Source: Chamaelirium japonicum
Lineage: Eukaryota > Streptophyta > Magnoliopsida > Liliales > Melanthiaceae
DNA length: 64,000 nt
Assembly (NCBI GenBank): GCA_947650365.1
Contig: OX393557.1
Location: 31,472,851 to 31,536,850, forward strand
Direction of reading: 5' to 3'
Position 1 is the first letter of the stretch; each line of letters begins with the position of its first letter. Made by a program: the position numbers and the translations under genes. Shown piece after piece: positions 1 to 20,259 of the stretch. The notes under the pieces are model-generated. The model was not told the DNA's origin. It worked only from the letters and a program-made list of their open reading frames with translations, and made no database searches.

Positions 1-154
1 TTCAGTTCGTGTTACGACACGACCAACTAACCTAAACAGTACAAAGCTACGCACCCCGATGTAGGTTTGACTGAAATGGTACCTCACCTAAGTCCAACTG
101 ATACAAAGGCGCTACACGGAGTTCTTAGATTTTTAACCTTCATTATTCAATTAG

Positions 155-1332
155 CCCAAGGAGACATCCTTGGTAGTCGAAGACAAAGTCCGAGGCAAGC
201 TTAGCCGCCTCGGTACCTACCAAAGCCTAAGATGTCAACACCCTCTCAGCCCAAGGAGACAACCTTGGCATTCAAAGATAAAGTCTGAGGCACCATCATC
301 GTCTCGATATACAAAAAAGTCCAAGGAGACAGTCTTGGACTCGAATACAAAGTCCGAGGCGCTATCGTCGCCTCGACATGCAACAAAGTCCAAGGAGACA
401 ACCTTGGCACTTGAATACAAAGTTCGAGGCATCATCGCCACCTCGACATACAACAAAGTCCAAGCAGACAGCTTGACACTTGAATACAAAGTCCGAGGTG
501 GCATTGCCGCCTCAGCATGCAACAAAGTCAAAGGAGATAACCTTTGCACTCGAATATAAAGTCCAAGGCGCCATCGCTGCCTCGACATGCAACAAAGTCC
601 AAGGAGACAACCTTGGCAATCGAATACAAAGTTCAAGACGCCATCGCCGCCTCGGCATGCAATAAAGTCCAAGGAGACAGCCTTGGCACTCAAATATAAA
701 GTCCGAAGCACCATCGCCGCCTCGGCATGTAACAAAGTCCAAGGAGACTGCTTTAGCTCTCGAATACAAAGTCTGAGGCGCCATAGCCACCTCGGAATAC
801 AATAGAGTCCAAGAAGACAACCTTGGACTCGAATACAAAGTCCAAGGTGTCATCGTCGCCTCGGTATGTAACAAAATCCAAGGAGAGCCCTGGCACTCGA
901 ATACAAAGTCCGAGACACCATCGCAACTTTGGCATACAATAAAGTCTAAGAAGACAGCCTTGGTACTCGAATACAAATTCCAAAACGCTATCATCACTTC
1001 AGTATGCAACAAAGTCTAAGGACACAACTAGCCTTGTCACTCGAATACAAAGTGTGAGGGTCCATCGTCTCCTCGTTATGCAGCAAAGTCCAAAGAGACA
1101 GCCTTGGCACTCGAATACAAAGTCCGAGGCACTATCGCTGCCTCGACATACAAAAAAGTCCAAGGAGACACATTGGCACTCGAATACAAAGTTCGAAGCG
1201 CTATTGCCACCTCGGCATGTAGCAAATTCCAATGAGACAGCCTTGGCACTCAAATACAAAGTCCAAGGCGCTATCACTGCCTCAGCATACAATAAAGTTT
1301 AAGGAGACAGTCTTGGCACTCGAATACAAAGT
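155..1332. repeat. 70-bp tandem repeat, subfamily A (~17 copies)
   Basis: About 17 diverged copies of a ~70-bp unit stand head to tail. Spacing of the recurring CAACAAAGTC motif (381, 451, 520) gives the period. Each unit holds two inverted repeats: CCAAGG-AGACAA-CCTTGG, and CCGAGGCG-N7-CGCCTCGG. Frames stay open by chance on both strands because the period disrupts stops. I see no protein family in them. The array may be an internal or U3 array of a gypsy-type LTR element, as in the elements at 24993-50618, but the element limits lie outside the window. Confidence 0.85.
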
Positions 1333-2740
1333 TTGAGGTGCTTCGCATCATCTTCGTGCTCAACAATTCCGGAGAGACAGTTTCGATACTCGCAAACAAA
1401 GCCTGAGATGCTTCGCACTGCCTCGGTGCTCAACACACCCGAAAAGATAGCACTGGCGCCCGCAGATGAAGTCCGAGGCGATCTCAGCCTCGGTATTCAA
1501 CGAGCCCAGAGAGACAGCTCCTGCACTCACAAACAAAGGCTGAGATTCTTCATACTGCCTCGGTACTCAACGAGCTCGGAGAGACAACTCCGGTGCTCGC
1601 AGAAATAGTCTGAGGTGCTTCGTACCACTTCGGTGCTCAACGAGCTCAGAGAGATAGCTCCGATACTCGCAGACAAAGTCTGAAATGGTTCTCACCGTCT
1701 CAACACTCAACGAGCCTGGAAAGACAGCTCCGACGCTCACAGACAAAGTCCGAGGTGCTTCGCACCGCCTCGACTCTCAACAAGCCTGGAGAGATAGCTT
1801 CGGTGCTCGCAGGCAAAGTCCAAGGTACTTCGCACTGCCTCGGCATTCAACGAGCCCGAAGAGATAACTCTAGCACTCGCAGACAAAGTCCTAGGTGGTT
1901 CTCACCACCTCGATACTCAATGAACCCGGAGAGACAACTCTAGTGCTTGCAGATAAAGTCCGAGGTGCTCTATACCGCCTCGGCACCCAACGAGCTCAGA
2001 GAGATAGCTCTAATGCTCACAAACAAAGTTTGAGGTGCTCCGTACTATCTCGGTACTCAACGAGTCCGAAGAGACAGCTCCGGTGCTCACAGACAAAGTC
2101 CAAGGTGGTTCTCGTTGCCTCGAAGCTCAACGAGCCCGTAAAGACAGCTCTAGCATTCGCAGACAAAGTTCAAGGTGCTTCACACAGCCTCGGTGCTCAA
2201 CAAGCTAGGAGAGATAGTTCCGACACTCGCAGACAAAATCCGAGGCTACCTCCACCTCTGCACTCAACGCGCCCGGAGAGACAGCTCCGGTGCTCACATA
2301 CAAAGTTTGAGGCGACCTCTGCCTCGACGGTCAATGCGCCCAGAGAAACAGCTCCTACTCTCGCAAACAAAGTCCGAGGTGACCTCCGCCGCGGTGCTCA
2401 ATGCGTTCAGAAAGACAGCTCCAGTGCCCGCGGATAAAGTCTGAGGCAACCTCCGCCTTGGCGCTCAATGCGTCCAGAGAGACAACTCCAGTGCTCACAG
2501 ACGAAGTCCGAGGCGGCCTCCATCTCGGCGCTCAACGCGCCCGAAACGACAACTCCAGTGCTCGCAAATGAAGTCCGAGGTGACCTCCGCCTCTGCGCTT
2601 AATTAATACACCAAGAGAGACAGCTCCGGTGCTCACAGACGAAGTCTGTGGCGACCTCACCTCGACGCTCAACACGCCCGGAGAGACGGCTCTAGTGCTC
2701 GAGGACAAAGTTCGAAGCGTCCAACACTTTGGCACTTAAC
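1333..2740. repeat. 70-bp tandem repeat, subfamily B (~20 copies)
   Basis: The array continues in register but with a changed unit. The first stem is now CCGGAG-AGACAG-CTCCGG, flanked by GAGC and GCTC, which lengthens it. The second stem is CCGAGGTGC-TTC-GCACC-N-CCTCGG. The AGACA loop is shared with subfamily A while the stem arms differ in a paired way. No protein-coding content is supported. Confidence 0.85.
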
Positions 2741-2749
2741 TAGCTCAAG

Positions 2750-2935
2750 GCCCTCGACCAACCGGGCTCCCCCTCAACCGAACCCAGGGAAACCGTCTCC
2801 CCCGGAGGCCGAACGATCGTCTCTCCCGGAGGCCGGACGACCATCTCCCCCGGATGCTGAACGACCGTCTCTCCCAGAGGTCGAACAACCATTTTCTCTA
2901 GAACTCGCACAAACCAAACGGCCAGACTCCCCTCC
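2750..2935. repeat. Short GC-rich tandem repeat (~33 bp, 4-5 copies)
   Basis: Units around CTCCCCCGGAGGCCGAACGA repeat four to five times with variation. Each again contains a small palindrome (CTCCCCCGGAG). 2940-3315 is GC-rich unique-looking sequence rich in GACCGA motifs, with no recognised coding region. Confidence 0.7.
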
Positions 2936-3315
2936 AACCGACCGATCGATCCCCCTCGAGGATCCTGGCTGACCGACCCCCCTGAGGACCAACCGACCGA
3001 TCCCCGCGGAGGGGGGGTGATCAGATTTGGACTGCAAACGCCCCCTGGAATGACCCAAAAATCGATTGCAATTTCTGCAGTCAGTTAGCCGACCCTTGCC
3101 GATAGGGGCACTAACCGGTCGACCAACCCCGGCCAACAGGGGCACTGATTGGCCGGCCGACCCTAACCGACTGAGGCTTAGATCGATCGGCCAACTCTGA
3201 CGACCGAGCATCTCTGGCAATCGATCAGGCCTACACTGCGGTCGACCGACGGTGACACCCGACGACCGACCGCTCCTCGCGTTATTGTTGATAGTGACCA
3301 ACCAATCGATCAGAC

Positions 3316-3715
3316 ATGCAGGGACCTCGGACAGGGAGTCGACAGACAGATAATGGTGGGCCCAGAACAACGAGTCGACATACACGTACCCAATCATACC
3401 CCGGACAGGGGGTTGACGGGCACGACAGTTGGCCCTGGACAGTGCGTCGACAGACGCGCACCCAACCAGCCCTTGGCAAGGGGGTGGCAAGCATGACGGT
3501 CGGCCTCGAACAGCGAGTCCGCGGATGCACACTCGGCCGACCCTTGGCAAGGGGTCGGCAAGCGCAACGGTCGGCCCCAGCCAACACGCACTCGATCGGC
3601 CCTTGACAGAGAGTCGATGGGCGCGACGGTCAGTCCTAGACATGGGGTCGACAGACGTGCACCCGACCAACCCTTGATAGGGGGACGACAAGCGCAACGG
3701 TCGGCCCCGGACAGT
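3316..3715. repeat. ~70-bp tandem repeat, GTCGAC-rich (5-6 copies)
   Basis: Degenerate units contain CCCTTGGCAAGGGG (CCCTTG/CAAGGG palindrome), GTCGACAGAC and GGTCGGCC, with CCCTTG near 3473, 3541, 3600 and 3671. The array lies directly before an LTR-like region. Tandem arrays commonly sit between pol and the 3' LTR in Tat-lineage gypsy elements, which is the most likely setting here. Confidence 0.65.
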
Positions 3716-3727
3716 GGATAAAATGAT

Positions 3728-4330
3728 GTACAATCAAATTTTGCACCATAGAGGCCCAGCTAGCTAGGCTAGCACCTACCTAGCTGGGAGTAGGTGCAAA
3801 ATCTATATAACACCCGACAATGGGACCCCCAGCCCTAACTGGGGCCCACAGAGATGACGATCGGACCCGCAACCCTGCTTGGGACCCATGGAGACGATGG
3901 TGGGACACGCAGCCTTGCCTGGGGCCCACGGAGATGGCCGTGGAACCAACAACTCTGCTTAGGGCCCACGGAGATGACAATGGGACCCGTAGCCTACTTA
4001 GGGCCCACGGATACTATTCGGGGTCTTGTAAATCCCCCCAAATATTTGCCAAAACCCCTGGTATTTCCAAATCTCTATAAATAGCAGACCCGACAAATAT
4101 TTTAGGATGGAAGATTTCAGATCACATTCCCACTTTCTGTTTTCCAGAGCTCCTCGAGCCTTCTGGTAATCAGACTCTAGTAAAGCCTGATCCACCCTCT
4201 GTCTTCTTGTACAAGCACTTCTCAGCCTGTCGAGAGTATCTCTACTTCTTCAGAGATAATGGATTCAAAGTTGCGTCTTACCACACGGAGACGTAGGTTT
4301 CGGCCGAACTTTGTCACCACCTCTTGTGTT

Positions 4331-4364
<34 letters not shown>

Positions 4365-4480
4365 AGCGTTAGCGTAAGTGACTGCTTAGCGCTCTACAGC
4401 GTGCCACATCTCGAAAATCAACTCGTTCCATAGACTGTTGAAGGGGGACCGTACGACGACTATAATCTCCCTCCCACACT
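3728..4480 (+). mobile_element. LTR-like promoter region of an LTR retrotransposon
   Basis: The stretch starts TGTACAATC, contains a TATA box (CTCTATAAATAGCAG near 4073), a downstream GGAGACGTAGG...CCGAAC...CTTGTGTT block typical of R/U5 of plant LTRs, a (CT)n tract near 4330-4362, and ends near TCCCTCCCACA. I could not find a matching target duplication, so the ends are approximate. 4481-4977 holds nothing I recognise. Confidence 0.5.
3822..4012. repeat. 40-bp tandem repeat (about 5 copies)
   Basis: Units beginning GGGCCCACGGAGATGAC recur at 3841, 3881, 3921, 3961 and 4000, a regular ~40-bp spacing. They lie in the probable U3 of the LTR-like region, upstream of its TATA box, where tandem enhancer-like repeats are common. 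Confidence 0.8.
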
Positions 4481-4985
4481 GATCTCATTAAAACTCGAGT
4501 CACCTAAAACACACCTGAGAAGACTAGTAGTAAGCTATAGTAGAGTAAGCTATATATGAAATATGCAATGCCTATTAATCATCTAGAACTATAGTCGAAA
4601 TATAATTGCAATTGCTATTGTTGAACACACAGCCCCAACACCTACCACATAACGCGGTGGGGATACCTATCACTGTGCGGACGGTGACAAATGCCATGTG
4701 GGGGGCCATTGTAATGATCATTGTGGGGCGTCGTGATAGGCGTCCCCACCCTGCTAAGTGGTAACCGGTAAGGCTCCCCATTGAAGTTTCTCTCACCCAA
4801 TCACACCCGTTCGGTGCATCTTCCACCCTGTAAGTTAGTGTTCGTTGTTTTGGTTCACTTGCTAAACCAAGCCAAGCAACTTAACTGGTTCGGTTGGGTT
4901 AGAGGTTTTGAATATTTGGTTCAGGTTGGTTCCAAAATCCCAAAAAAAAGGTCAGTTCAGTTTGATAGCGTGTATGGGGTGTGCT

Positions 4986-5447
4986 TAGGGGTGGCAATCC
5001 TTGACCCGACCCGCCAACCCGACCCGAACCCGACCCAAAGTTAGCGGGTTTGGGTTTGGCCTAAACGGGTTCGGGTCATAAACGGGTCGACCCGATTGAC
5101 CCGTTTATTTAATGGGTCGGGTTCGGGTTTGTATTTATGACCCGACTTTACCCGTTTACCAAATGGGTCGTGTCAACCCGACCCGAGCCAACCCGATCAA
5201 ACCTGGCCCAATCCCACTTGTCTTGACCCAACCCGGTAGGTTTACATGGGTTCTGTTGACCCAACCCAACCCGACCCGACATGACCCGACCCGTTTAGTA
5301 AACGGGTCGGGTCGGGTCAACCCGTTTATTAGACAAGTAGGGTTTGGGTTTTAGTTTTTGACCCGTTTATTAAACGGGTCGGGTTCTGGTTAGATGTTTT
5401 GCCCTTATACCTATGTCTCAACCCGACCCGATCCATTGCCACCCCTA
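4986..5447. mobile_element. hAT-type non-autonomous element with ACCCG-rich body
   Basis: Terminal inverted repeats TAGGGGTGGCAAT / ATTGCCACCCCTA are flanked on both sides by the exact 8-bp duplication GGTGTGCT (4978-4985 and 5448-5455). Eight-bp duplications and this kind of terminus fit the hAT superfamily. The body is 462 bp, has no transposase, and is dominated by ACCCGACCC / GGGTCGGGT permutations with small palindromes such as AAACGGGT/ACCCGTTT. Long open frames in it are low-complexity artefacts. Confidence 0.85.
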
Positions 5448-5519
5448 GGTGTGCTTATGTGTGTGTAAGAGAGAGAGTTGAGGGATTCAAACAAGCACAC
5501 ATGAATAAATGTCGAAGTG

Positions 5520-5541
5520 AGAGAGAGAGAGAGAGAGAGAG
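5520..5541. repeat. (GA)n microsatellite
   Basis: Pure GA dinucleotide tract of about 22 bp. 5456-5750 otherwise holds nothing recognisable. Confidence 0.9.
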
Positions 5542-5754
5542 CTTCAAACAAGCACACATTGCAAAATTAGCACCAGTGCACGAGTCATCTTCAATCGGCT
5601 TGAACCTATCAAGTTGGTGATTCGACTTTTTTTGGTAGTAACTACGGGTTCTATTCATGACGTCCCAATCTGAAAAACAGAGGAAGCATTACAATTATTC
5701 ATATCTAAACTCTTCAAAACCACTAAGGACACAATACAAAAAGGAATAGACTAA

Positions 5755-6100
5755 GAACTAAAGGAGGTCTGCTCTTGAAGCGAAAACTTAGCTAGCGTGT
5801 CAACACAAGAGTTGAGATCTCGCCTGCCATATGAAAATCTGCAGGAGATGAGTTGCGGGCCATGTTTCTGCAGTCGGATACAATGTTTTGTATCCGCCAT
5901 GGTGGAAAGATATCCCCAACCGCCAGAAGCTGAATCAGGATTTGATTGTTTCCTTCCACAATAATGAGAGTAGCCTTCAAATCCAGAAAAGTCTGAATAC
6001 CTTGGAAGAAAGACTTGGCTTCTATTTCCAATGCTTAACAAGCACCAAAGAGAATACCTAGCGACTAGAGGTGTGCACCGGAACCCCATACACATTAGCC
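5755..6100 (-). pseudogene. LINE-type RNase H fragment, decayed
   Basis: Read on the minus strand, two overlapping frames together resemble the C-terminal RNase H domain seen in plant non-LTR retrotransposon proteins and related orphan genes. One frame has an AKSFFQGIQTFLDL-like helix, IVEGNNQILIQLL (strand plus the DSQ-type region, with N in place of the acidic residue) and WRIQNIVSDC. The other frame carries the C-terminal DTLAKFSL motif that corresponds to the conserved DxLAK segment. The switch between frames and internal stops show a frameshifted remnant. No reverse transcriptase is nearby. Confidence 0.6.
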
Positions 6101-6184
6101 TTAATGTAATTGTCTTCAGCAATAAACTCCCCCCTCTCCATGTGCAACTACTTCAGGCTTGATTAATGCTGATAATATCATCTA

Positions 6185-6352
6185 CACACCAGGGGATAGG
6201 GGAGTAGGTAAGCAACTGATGCTTGGGTGCGGAGGTTGTGCATTCAATCGAGGACGGTGCACATTCCCGGAGGAATTAATCCGAGCCCGAAGCGCGAAAG
6301 TGGGTTCATTAACCTGAAATGTTTTGGGACACCAACCGATCTCAAAAAAAAA
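6185..6352 (+). mobile_element. tRNA-derived SINE with target-site duplications
   Basis: A 168-bp element ends in an A tail (6344-6352) and contains GGAGGTTGTGCATTCAATCG, a degenerate pol III B box as in plant Au-type SINEs, and GCACATTCCCGGAGG. It is flanked by ATGCTGATAATATCATCTA (6166-6184) and the same sequence with a 2-bp loss (6353-6369). It lies about 300 bp beyond the RUB stop codon. Confidence 0.8.
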
Positions 6353-6550
6353 ATGCTGATAATCATCTATTTAGCTCATATAATCATTCAAGAGGATAAG
6401 TAAATACTTCAGGGACCAAAACAAAACAGGGAACAACACAGCACAAAGTCCAAAAGCTAGTAACCAAACTCTGTCATTCCAAATAGCATACGCAGGCAAT
6501 TCAGGAGTTTATGCCTTGTGGATCGAACACATATTCATATTCATATTCAT

Positions 6551-6554
<4 letters not shown>

Positions 6555-6641
<87 letters not shown>
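6555..6641. repeat. (GA)n microsatellite, ~86 bp
   Basis: Near-perfect GA repeat immediately beyond the RUB stop codon, so probably transcribed as (TC)n in the 3' UTR. Confidence 0.9.
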
Positions 6642-6644
<3 letters not shown>

Positions 6645-6650
6645 CATATG

Positions 6651-15477
<8,827 letters not shown>

Positions 15478-15718
15478 TTAAGTTTACAGGCCGATTAGTA
15501 TGATGAAGAGCTCAATTCATAGAGACCAGAAAAACAAAATAAGAGACGCTTGCGTGGGTTTTAAAAGCTCCTGTTTCCTTTACGCCCCAAAAAAAAAGGG
15601 AAATTTTATTCATACCCCAAAAATCTGTAATTAGCCCCCCTATCCCTACCGTTTCTCAATAACTTACTCAACAATCCTTTAATACCAACAATACCCTTTT
15701 TTTTTTTTACCCCAAAAC

Positions 15719-16342
15719 TAGGGGTGGCAATGGGTCGGGTTGGGTCGGGTTCGGGTCGGGTTGAGACATAGGTAAAAGGGCAAAACATCCAACCCGAACC
15801 CGACCCGTTTAATAAACGGGTCAAAAACTTAAACCCGAACCCGACCCGCCTAATAACGGGTTGACCCGACCCGACCCGTTTAACCCGTTTACTAAACAGG
15901 TCGGGTCATGTCGGGTCGGGTTGGCTCGGGTTGGGTCAACAGAACCTATGTAAACCTGTCGGGTTGGGTCAAGACGGGTGGGATTGGGCCGGGTTGGATC
16001 GGGTTGGGTCAACAGAACCTATGTAAACCTGTCGGGTTGGGTCAAGACGGATGGGATTGGGCCGGGTTGGATTGTGTTGGGTCAACAGAACCTATGTAAA
16101 CCTGTCGGGTTGGGTCAAGACGGGTGGGATTGGGCCGGGTTGGATCGGGTAGTTGGGTTGACACGACCCATTTGGTAAACGGCAAGTCGGGTCAATCGGG
16201 TTGTAAGGACAAACCCGAACCCGACCCATTAAATAAACAGGTCAACCGGGTCGACCCGTTTATGACCCGAACCCGTTTAGAGCAAACCCAAACCCGCTAA
16301 CTTCGGGTCGGGTTCGGGTCGGGTCAAGGATTGCCACCCCTA
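15719..16342. mobile_element. hAT-type non-autonomous element, second copy of the 4986-5447 family
   Basis: Termini TAGGGGTGGCAAT and GATTGCCACCCCTA are flanked by the exact 8-bp duplication CCCAAAAC (15711-15718 and 16343-16350). The body is 624 bp of GGGTCGGGT / ACCCGACCC permutations. Internally a ~70-bp unit (GTCAACAGAACCTATGTAAA) is repeated three times, which accounts for its extra length over the first copy. Confidence 0.88.
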
Positions 16343-16512
16343 CCCAAAACCCAAACCCCTACTCAGAGTCTTTTGTACCCCCGACCCAACCCAAGGTTTG
16401 TTTAAACTTAGCCCAAGCCCAACCCGTCGGGTTGGCCGGGTTGTGCAGGGTGGGTTCGGGTTAACCCGCCCAAAGTCGGGTTGGGTTCGGGTTGGCCCGC
16501 GCAAGTTGCAGC

Positions 16513-16940
16513 TAGGGGTGGCAATGGGTCGGGTCGTGTCGGGTTCGTGTCGTGTCCAAAACCCCTAGACCCGGACCCGACCTGTTTAACTAATCGTGTC
16601 TAGATCCTAAACCCGTACCCGACTCGCTAATAAACGGGTAGACACGATAAGACCCGGTAAGACCCGTTTACCACCCGGATCTATTCAGTTGACCTGATCC
16701 GACCCAATCCGACTCGACCCGACCTGACCCGAAAGACCCACTGGTATTATATATTATAGTATCGGATTGCTAGTAGACCCGACCCGACACGACCCGTTGA
16801 ATACTAAACGGGTCTTCCCGGGTCTACCGTGTCCAGACCCTAAACCCGGACCCGACCCGTTTATTAAACGGGTCTATCGTGTTGACCCGTTTACGACCCG
16901 AACCCGTTTAGCCCTGACGCATACCCACTAACTTCGTGTT
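16513..16940. mobile_element. Partial third copy of the ACCCG-rich hAT-type family
   Basis: Starts TAGGGGTGGCAATGGGTCGG like the other two and continues in GGGTC/GACCC-rich sequence, but no matching right terminus (ATTGCCACCCCTA) is seen. It lies between two GGTTGGCCCGCSCAAGT-like segments (near 16490 and 17037), suggesting insertion into an older GGGTTGGC-rich repeat. Confidence 0.55.
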
Positions 16941-17451
16941 GGGTCCTGTCCGGTCGAGGAGAAATAATTCGGGTTGGGCTCGGATTAGCCCGCCCAAATT
17001 TGGGTTGGGTTTGGTTGGACTCGGGTTGGGTTCAGATTGGCCCGCCCAAGTGGCAGCTCTACTTGTGCCTTCAAGTACCAGCCAACTACATGGGGTTTAT
17101 TTAAGAGTGGGGTGTATTCAAGGGTGCATATAATTGGGATATATTTAAGGAGGTATGTGTTTGATTGGGGTATAATCAAGTTGGGGCGGGCCATTTAACT
17201 GGGGTGTATTGAAGGTGGGGTGTAAGGGGGAAGGGTATTTTTGGGATAGGAATGGGGTATGAAAAAAAAAATGGGGTGAGTTCAAGTTTGTTGGAAATGG
17301 GGGCTAATTACAGATTTATGGGGTATGAATAAAATTTCCCAAAAAAAAACTCATGTATATCCCTTAAAAAAGAAAACGGACAATATATGTTAGGTCTCTG
17401 TAGAAGATGTTATATTAGTTAAAGGACATAAAACATTTAGTTTTAGTTTAA

Positions 17452-17758
17452 TTAGTAAGAAACCCGGGCAATGCCCGAATGTGCTTGATGCATGCCATTT
17501 GGCAAAGACGACATCGCAACTGTTCGAAGAAGTGTGAAATCTGAAGTGAGTGTGATTCACTTGTTAGAGAGAGAGAGAGAGAGAGAGATTAACATCAAAT
17601 GGCCATTAAATGTCATTGAATGAAAATTTATCACTTTATGATAAGTTTTTATATGGATTTAAAAAAGAGCCGTGTTCACACACGGAAGAAAAATTCTAGC
17701 TCTTTAAAAGGCATCCACGTGTCACAACACGAGAGAGAGACTTTCGTTTTAGTATAGA
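17452..17758 (-). mobile_element. Short non-autonomous Helitron
   Basis: On the minus strand the element starts TCTATACTAAAACGAAAG and ends with the hairpin CGGGCATTGCCCG followed by GGTTTCTTACTAA. It sits between A and T with no target duplication. TC start, hairpin and CTRR end are the Helitron diagnostic features. It contains a (GA)n tract and no Rep/helicase gene. Confidence 0.7.
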
Positions 17759-17760
17759 TA

Positions 17761-17960
17761 CTAGTAAAAAACCCGGGCAATGCCCGAATGTGCTTGATGC
17801 ACGTCATTTGGCAAAGGCGACATCGCAATTGTTCAAAAAAATGTAAAATCTGAAGTGAGTGTGATTCACTTGTTAGTGAGAGAGAGGGAGAGAGAGAGAG
17901 ATTAACATCAAATGACCATTAAATGTCATTGAATGAAAATTTACCTCCCACTTACAACTC
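17761..17960 (-). mobile_element. Second Helitron 3' end, truncated
   Basis: A near copy of the 17452-17640 segment follows immediately. On the minus strand it ends with the same CGGGCATTGCCCG hairpin and CTAG, again next to A. The 5' part is replaced by the palindromic element that starts near 17941. Confidence 0.65.
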
Positions 17961-17984
17961 GCCATAATATAGGGGTGGGATCCG

Positions 17985-18660
<676 letters not shown>

Positions 18661-18896
18661 CCGATTCAGTGAGAAACCCTTATTTGCGAAACCTTGTGCG
18701 AAACCCCCCTAGAAGTTTTAGAATTTGATGAAATTTTGTGATATATATATATATATACATATAAGTCTCTCCTAAAGACACATATGTAGAGCAAGTCACT
18801 AACCAAAAATGTTGCCGCTTTCAATCCTTTAAATGGCAAAATTCCTTTACCCCTCCGGCAAGAGTATCACTTTGGTTTGGTAACATTAATTTTACT

Positions 18897-19173
18897 GTAG
18901 CAACACTATCATGTTTGTTTAGTACGAGTACCAATTAGCCTAGATAATATTGTTGCTACGGTGATTTCAATGTAGCTGCTTCAGTGATTTCACTGTAGTA
19001 ATAATATCAATTCGGTTTGGTAAGAATACCAAGTAGCAACAGTATCAAGTTTGTTTAGTACGAGTACCAATTAGCCTAGATGATATTGTTGCTACGGTGA
19101 TTTCAATGTAGCTGCTTCAGTGATTTCACTATAGTAATAATATCAATTCGGTTTGGTAAGAATACCAAGTAGC
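18897..19173. repeat. Tandem duplication of ~136 bp (2 copies)
   Basis: GTAGCAACA begins copies at 18897 and 19033. Both contain TTTGTTTAGTACGAGTACCA and TGTAGCTGCTTCAGTGATTT with very few differences. Confidence 0.88.
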
Positions 19174-20254
19174 CGGATTGATACTCTTACTACATTGATT
19201 TTCACTTTAGCTCGATAAGGGAGAGACAGAACATAGCGAGTATAAATTTTTTTTAACATGATTCATCCACAAGTTGGGTTACATTCATGGATACAAGCTT
19301 TTCTTCATGGTAGTCGAACACCACACCCAACGTAATGGTATGTCTGACCATTTTTCATACTCTGACGCGCTGGTTTATCGCCCATCAACGATCCACTGCA
19401 ACAATGCAGCCAGTGATCTACGTCTGACGCCTCTTGCGTCCATCACCCCGGAATAAGTCACACGCCAACGGTGTTCAGCACAAGGCACCCGTCGGTGCCC
19501 CCACCATCCACACGTCGGTTACTACACAGGCCACCCGTCGGTGCCTGGACAAACTGTCAATTGATGACTCCGCACTCCGATGTTAGAAGTTGTGCCTGTG
19601 GCTTCTCCTGGGCCACTACTCACGATCACAGAGCATTTGATGTCTGTTGGCGATCCTCCGCACACCTATCGTCCGGCAGGCGTGCAACTGAGTCTTCTGT
19701 GCTATTAAGCACCTGTCGGCACCTCTATGTCAGCAATCCACGGTGCCTCCTCCGTTGTCCACTGACAGCCCAACACCCTGATGCACTAAAGGCTTGCATG
19801 TTGGTATGCTTGTCGCCTTCGTGGCCATCGTCACCTTCGTTGTCTGTCGACAACTCACACTGATACCCACCGGTACCTCCACCAGCAACCCATCTACAAC
19901 CCCGTCAATCTGTTCATCGGCTACTGGAATAGTTGCACATCAGTGATTCCGTACCATCAAGATGTTTTGCCTCTATCTAGCACCCGCACATGTATGTGCC
20001 ATCATGGTACTTCCCCATGATCCATCTAGGACGTCGCTCGTCGTTCGAGTCGGTCTCTAAACCCTAGTTGCCGCCTGCAACCATATGTCGTTGTTTCCGG
20101 CACGTCCCCACTTTTTGACTTGTCAGCCTTGGACCCACTTCGCTTTCGATCATCGCTCGTGTCTGAGCCGATCGGATCCTTTAGTAGAATGGATCATCCT
20201 CACGTTTCAGACCATCATGCACATAATGTCCCCATTGTGCGCACGACCGATATG
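19174..20254. other. Intergenic sequence, no recognised gene
   Basis: Contains short open frames rich in CCCGTCGGTGCC-like motifs (19480-19860). Similar CGGATGCC/GGTGCC motifs appear at 53890-54190, so this may be transposon-internal sequence. I can assign no family. Confidence 0.5.
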
Positions 20255-20259
20255 TCGTG

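Larger units (their letters stand above)
15598..17340. mobile_element. Mutator-like (MULE-type) non-autonomous element with nested hAT element
   Basis: Inverted termini of about 50 bp begin GGGAAATTTTATTCATACCC and continue into AATTAGCCCCC on both sides. Each end abuts exactly nine A residues (15589-15597 and 17341-17349), which fits a 9-bp Mutator-type target duplication, although a homopolymer is weak evidence by itself. No transposase. It sits about 160 bp upstream of the RUB start codon and carries the hAT-type element at 15719-16342 plus related GGGT-rich sequence. Confidence 0.75.

Noticed and set aside
170-2444. Long open frames on both strands over the 70-bp arrays
   Set aside because: They follow from the repeat period and lack any domain; subfamily changes and indels break them without constraint.
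4990-5440. CRISPR-like or satellite array of GGGTCGGGT
   Set aside because: Exact terminal inverted repeats and 8-bp target duplications show it is a transposon; there are no regular spacers.
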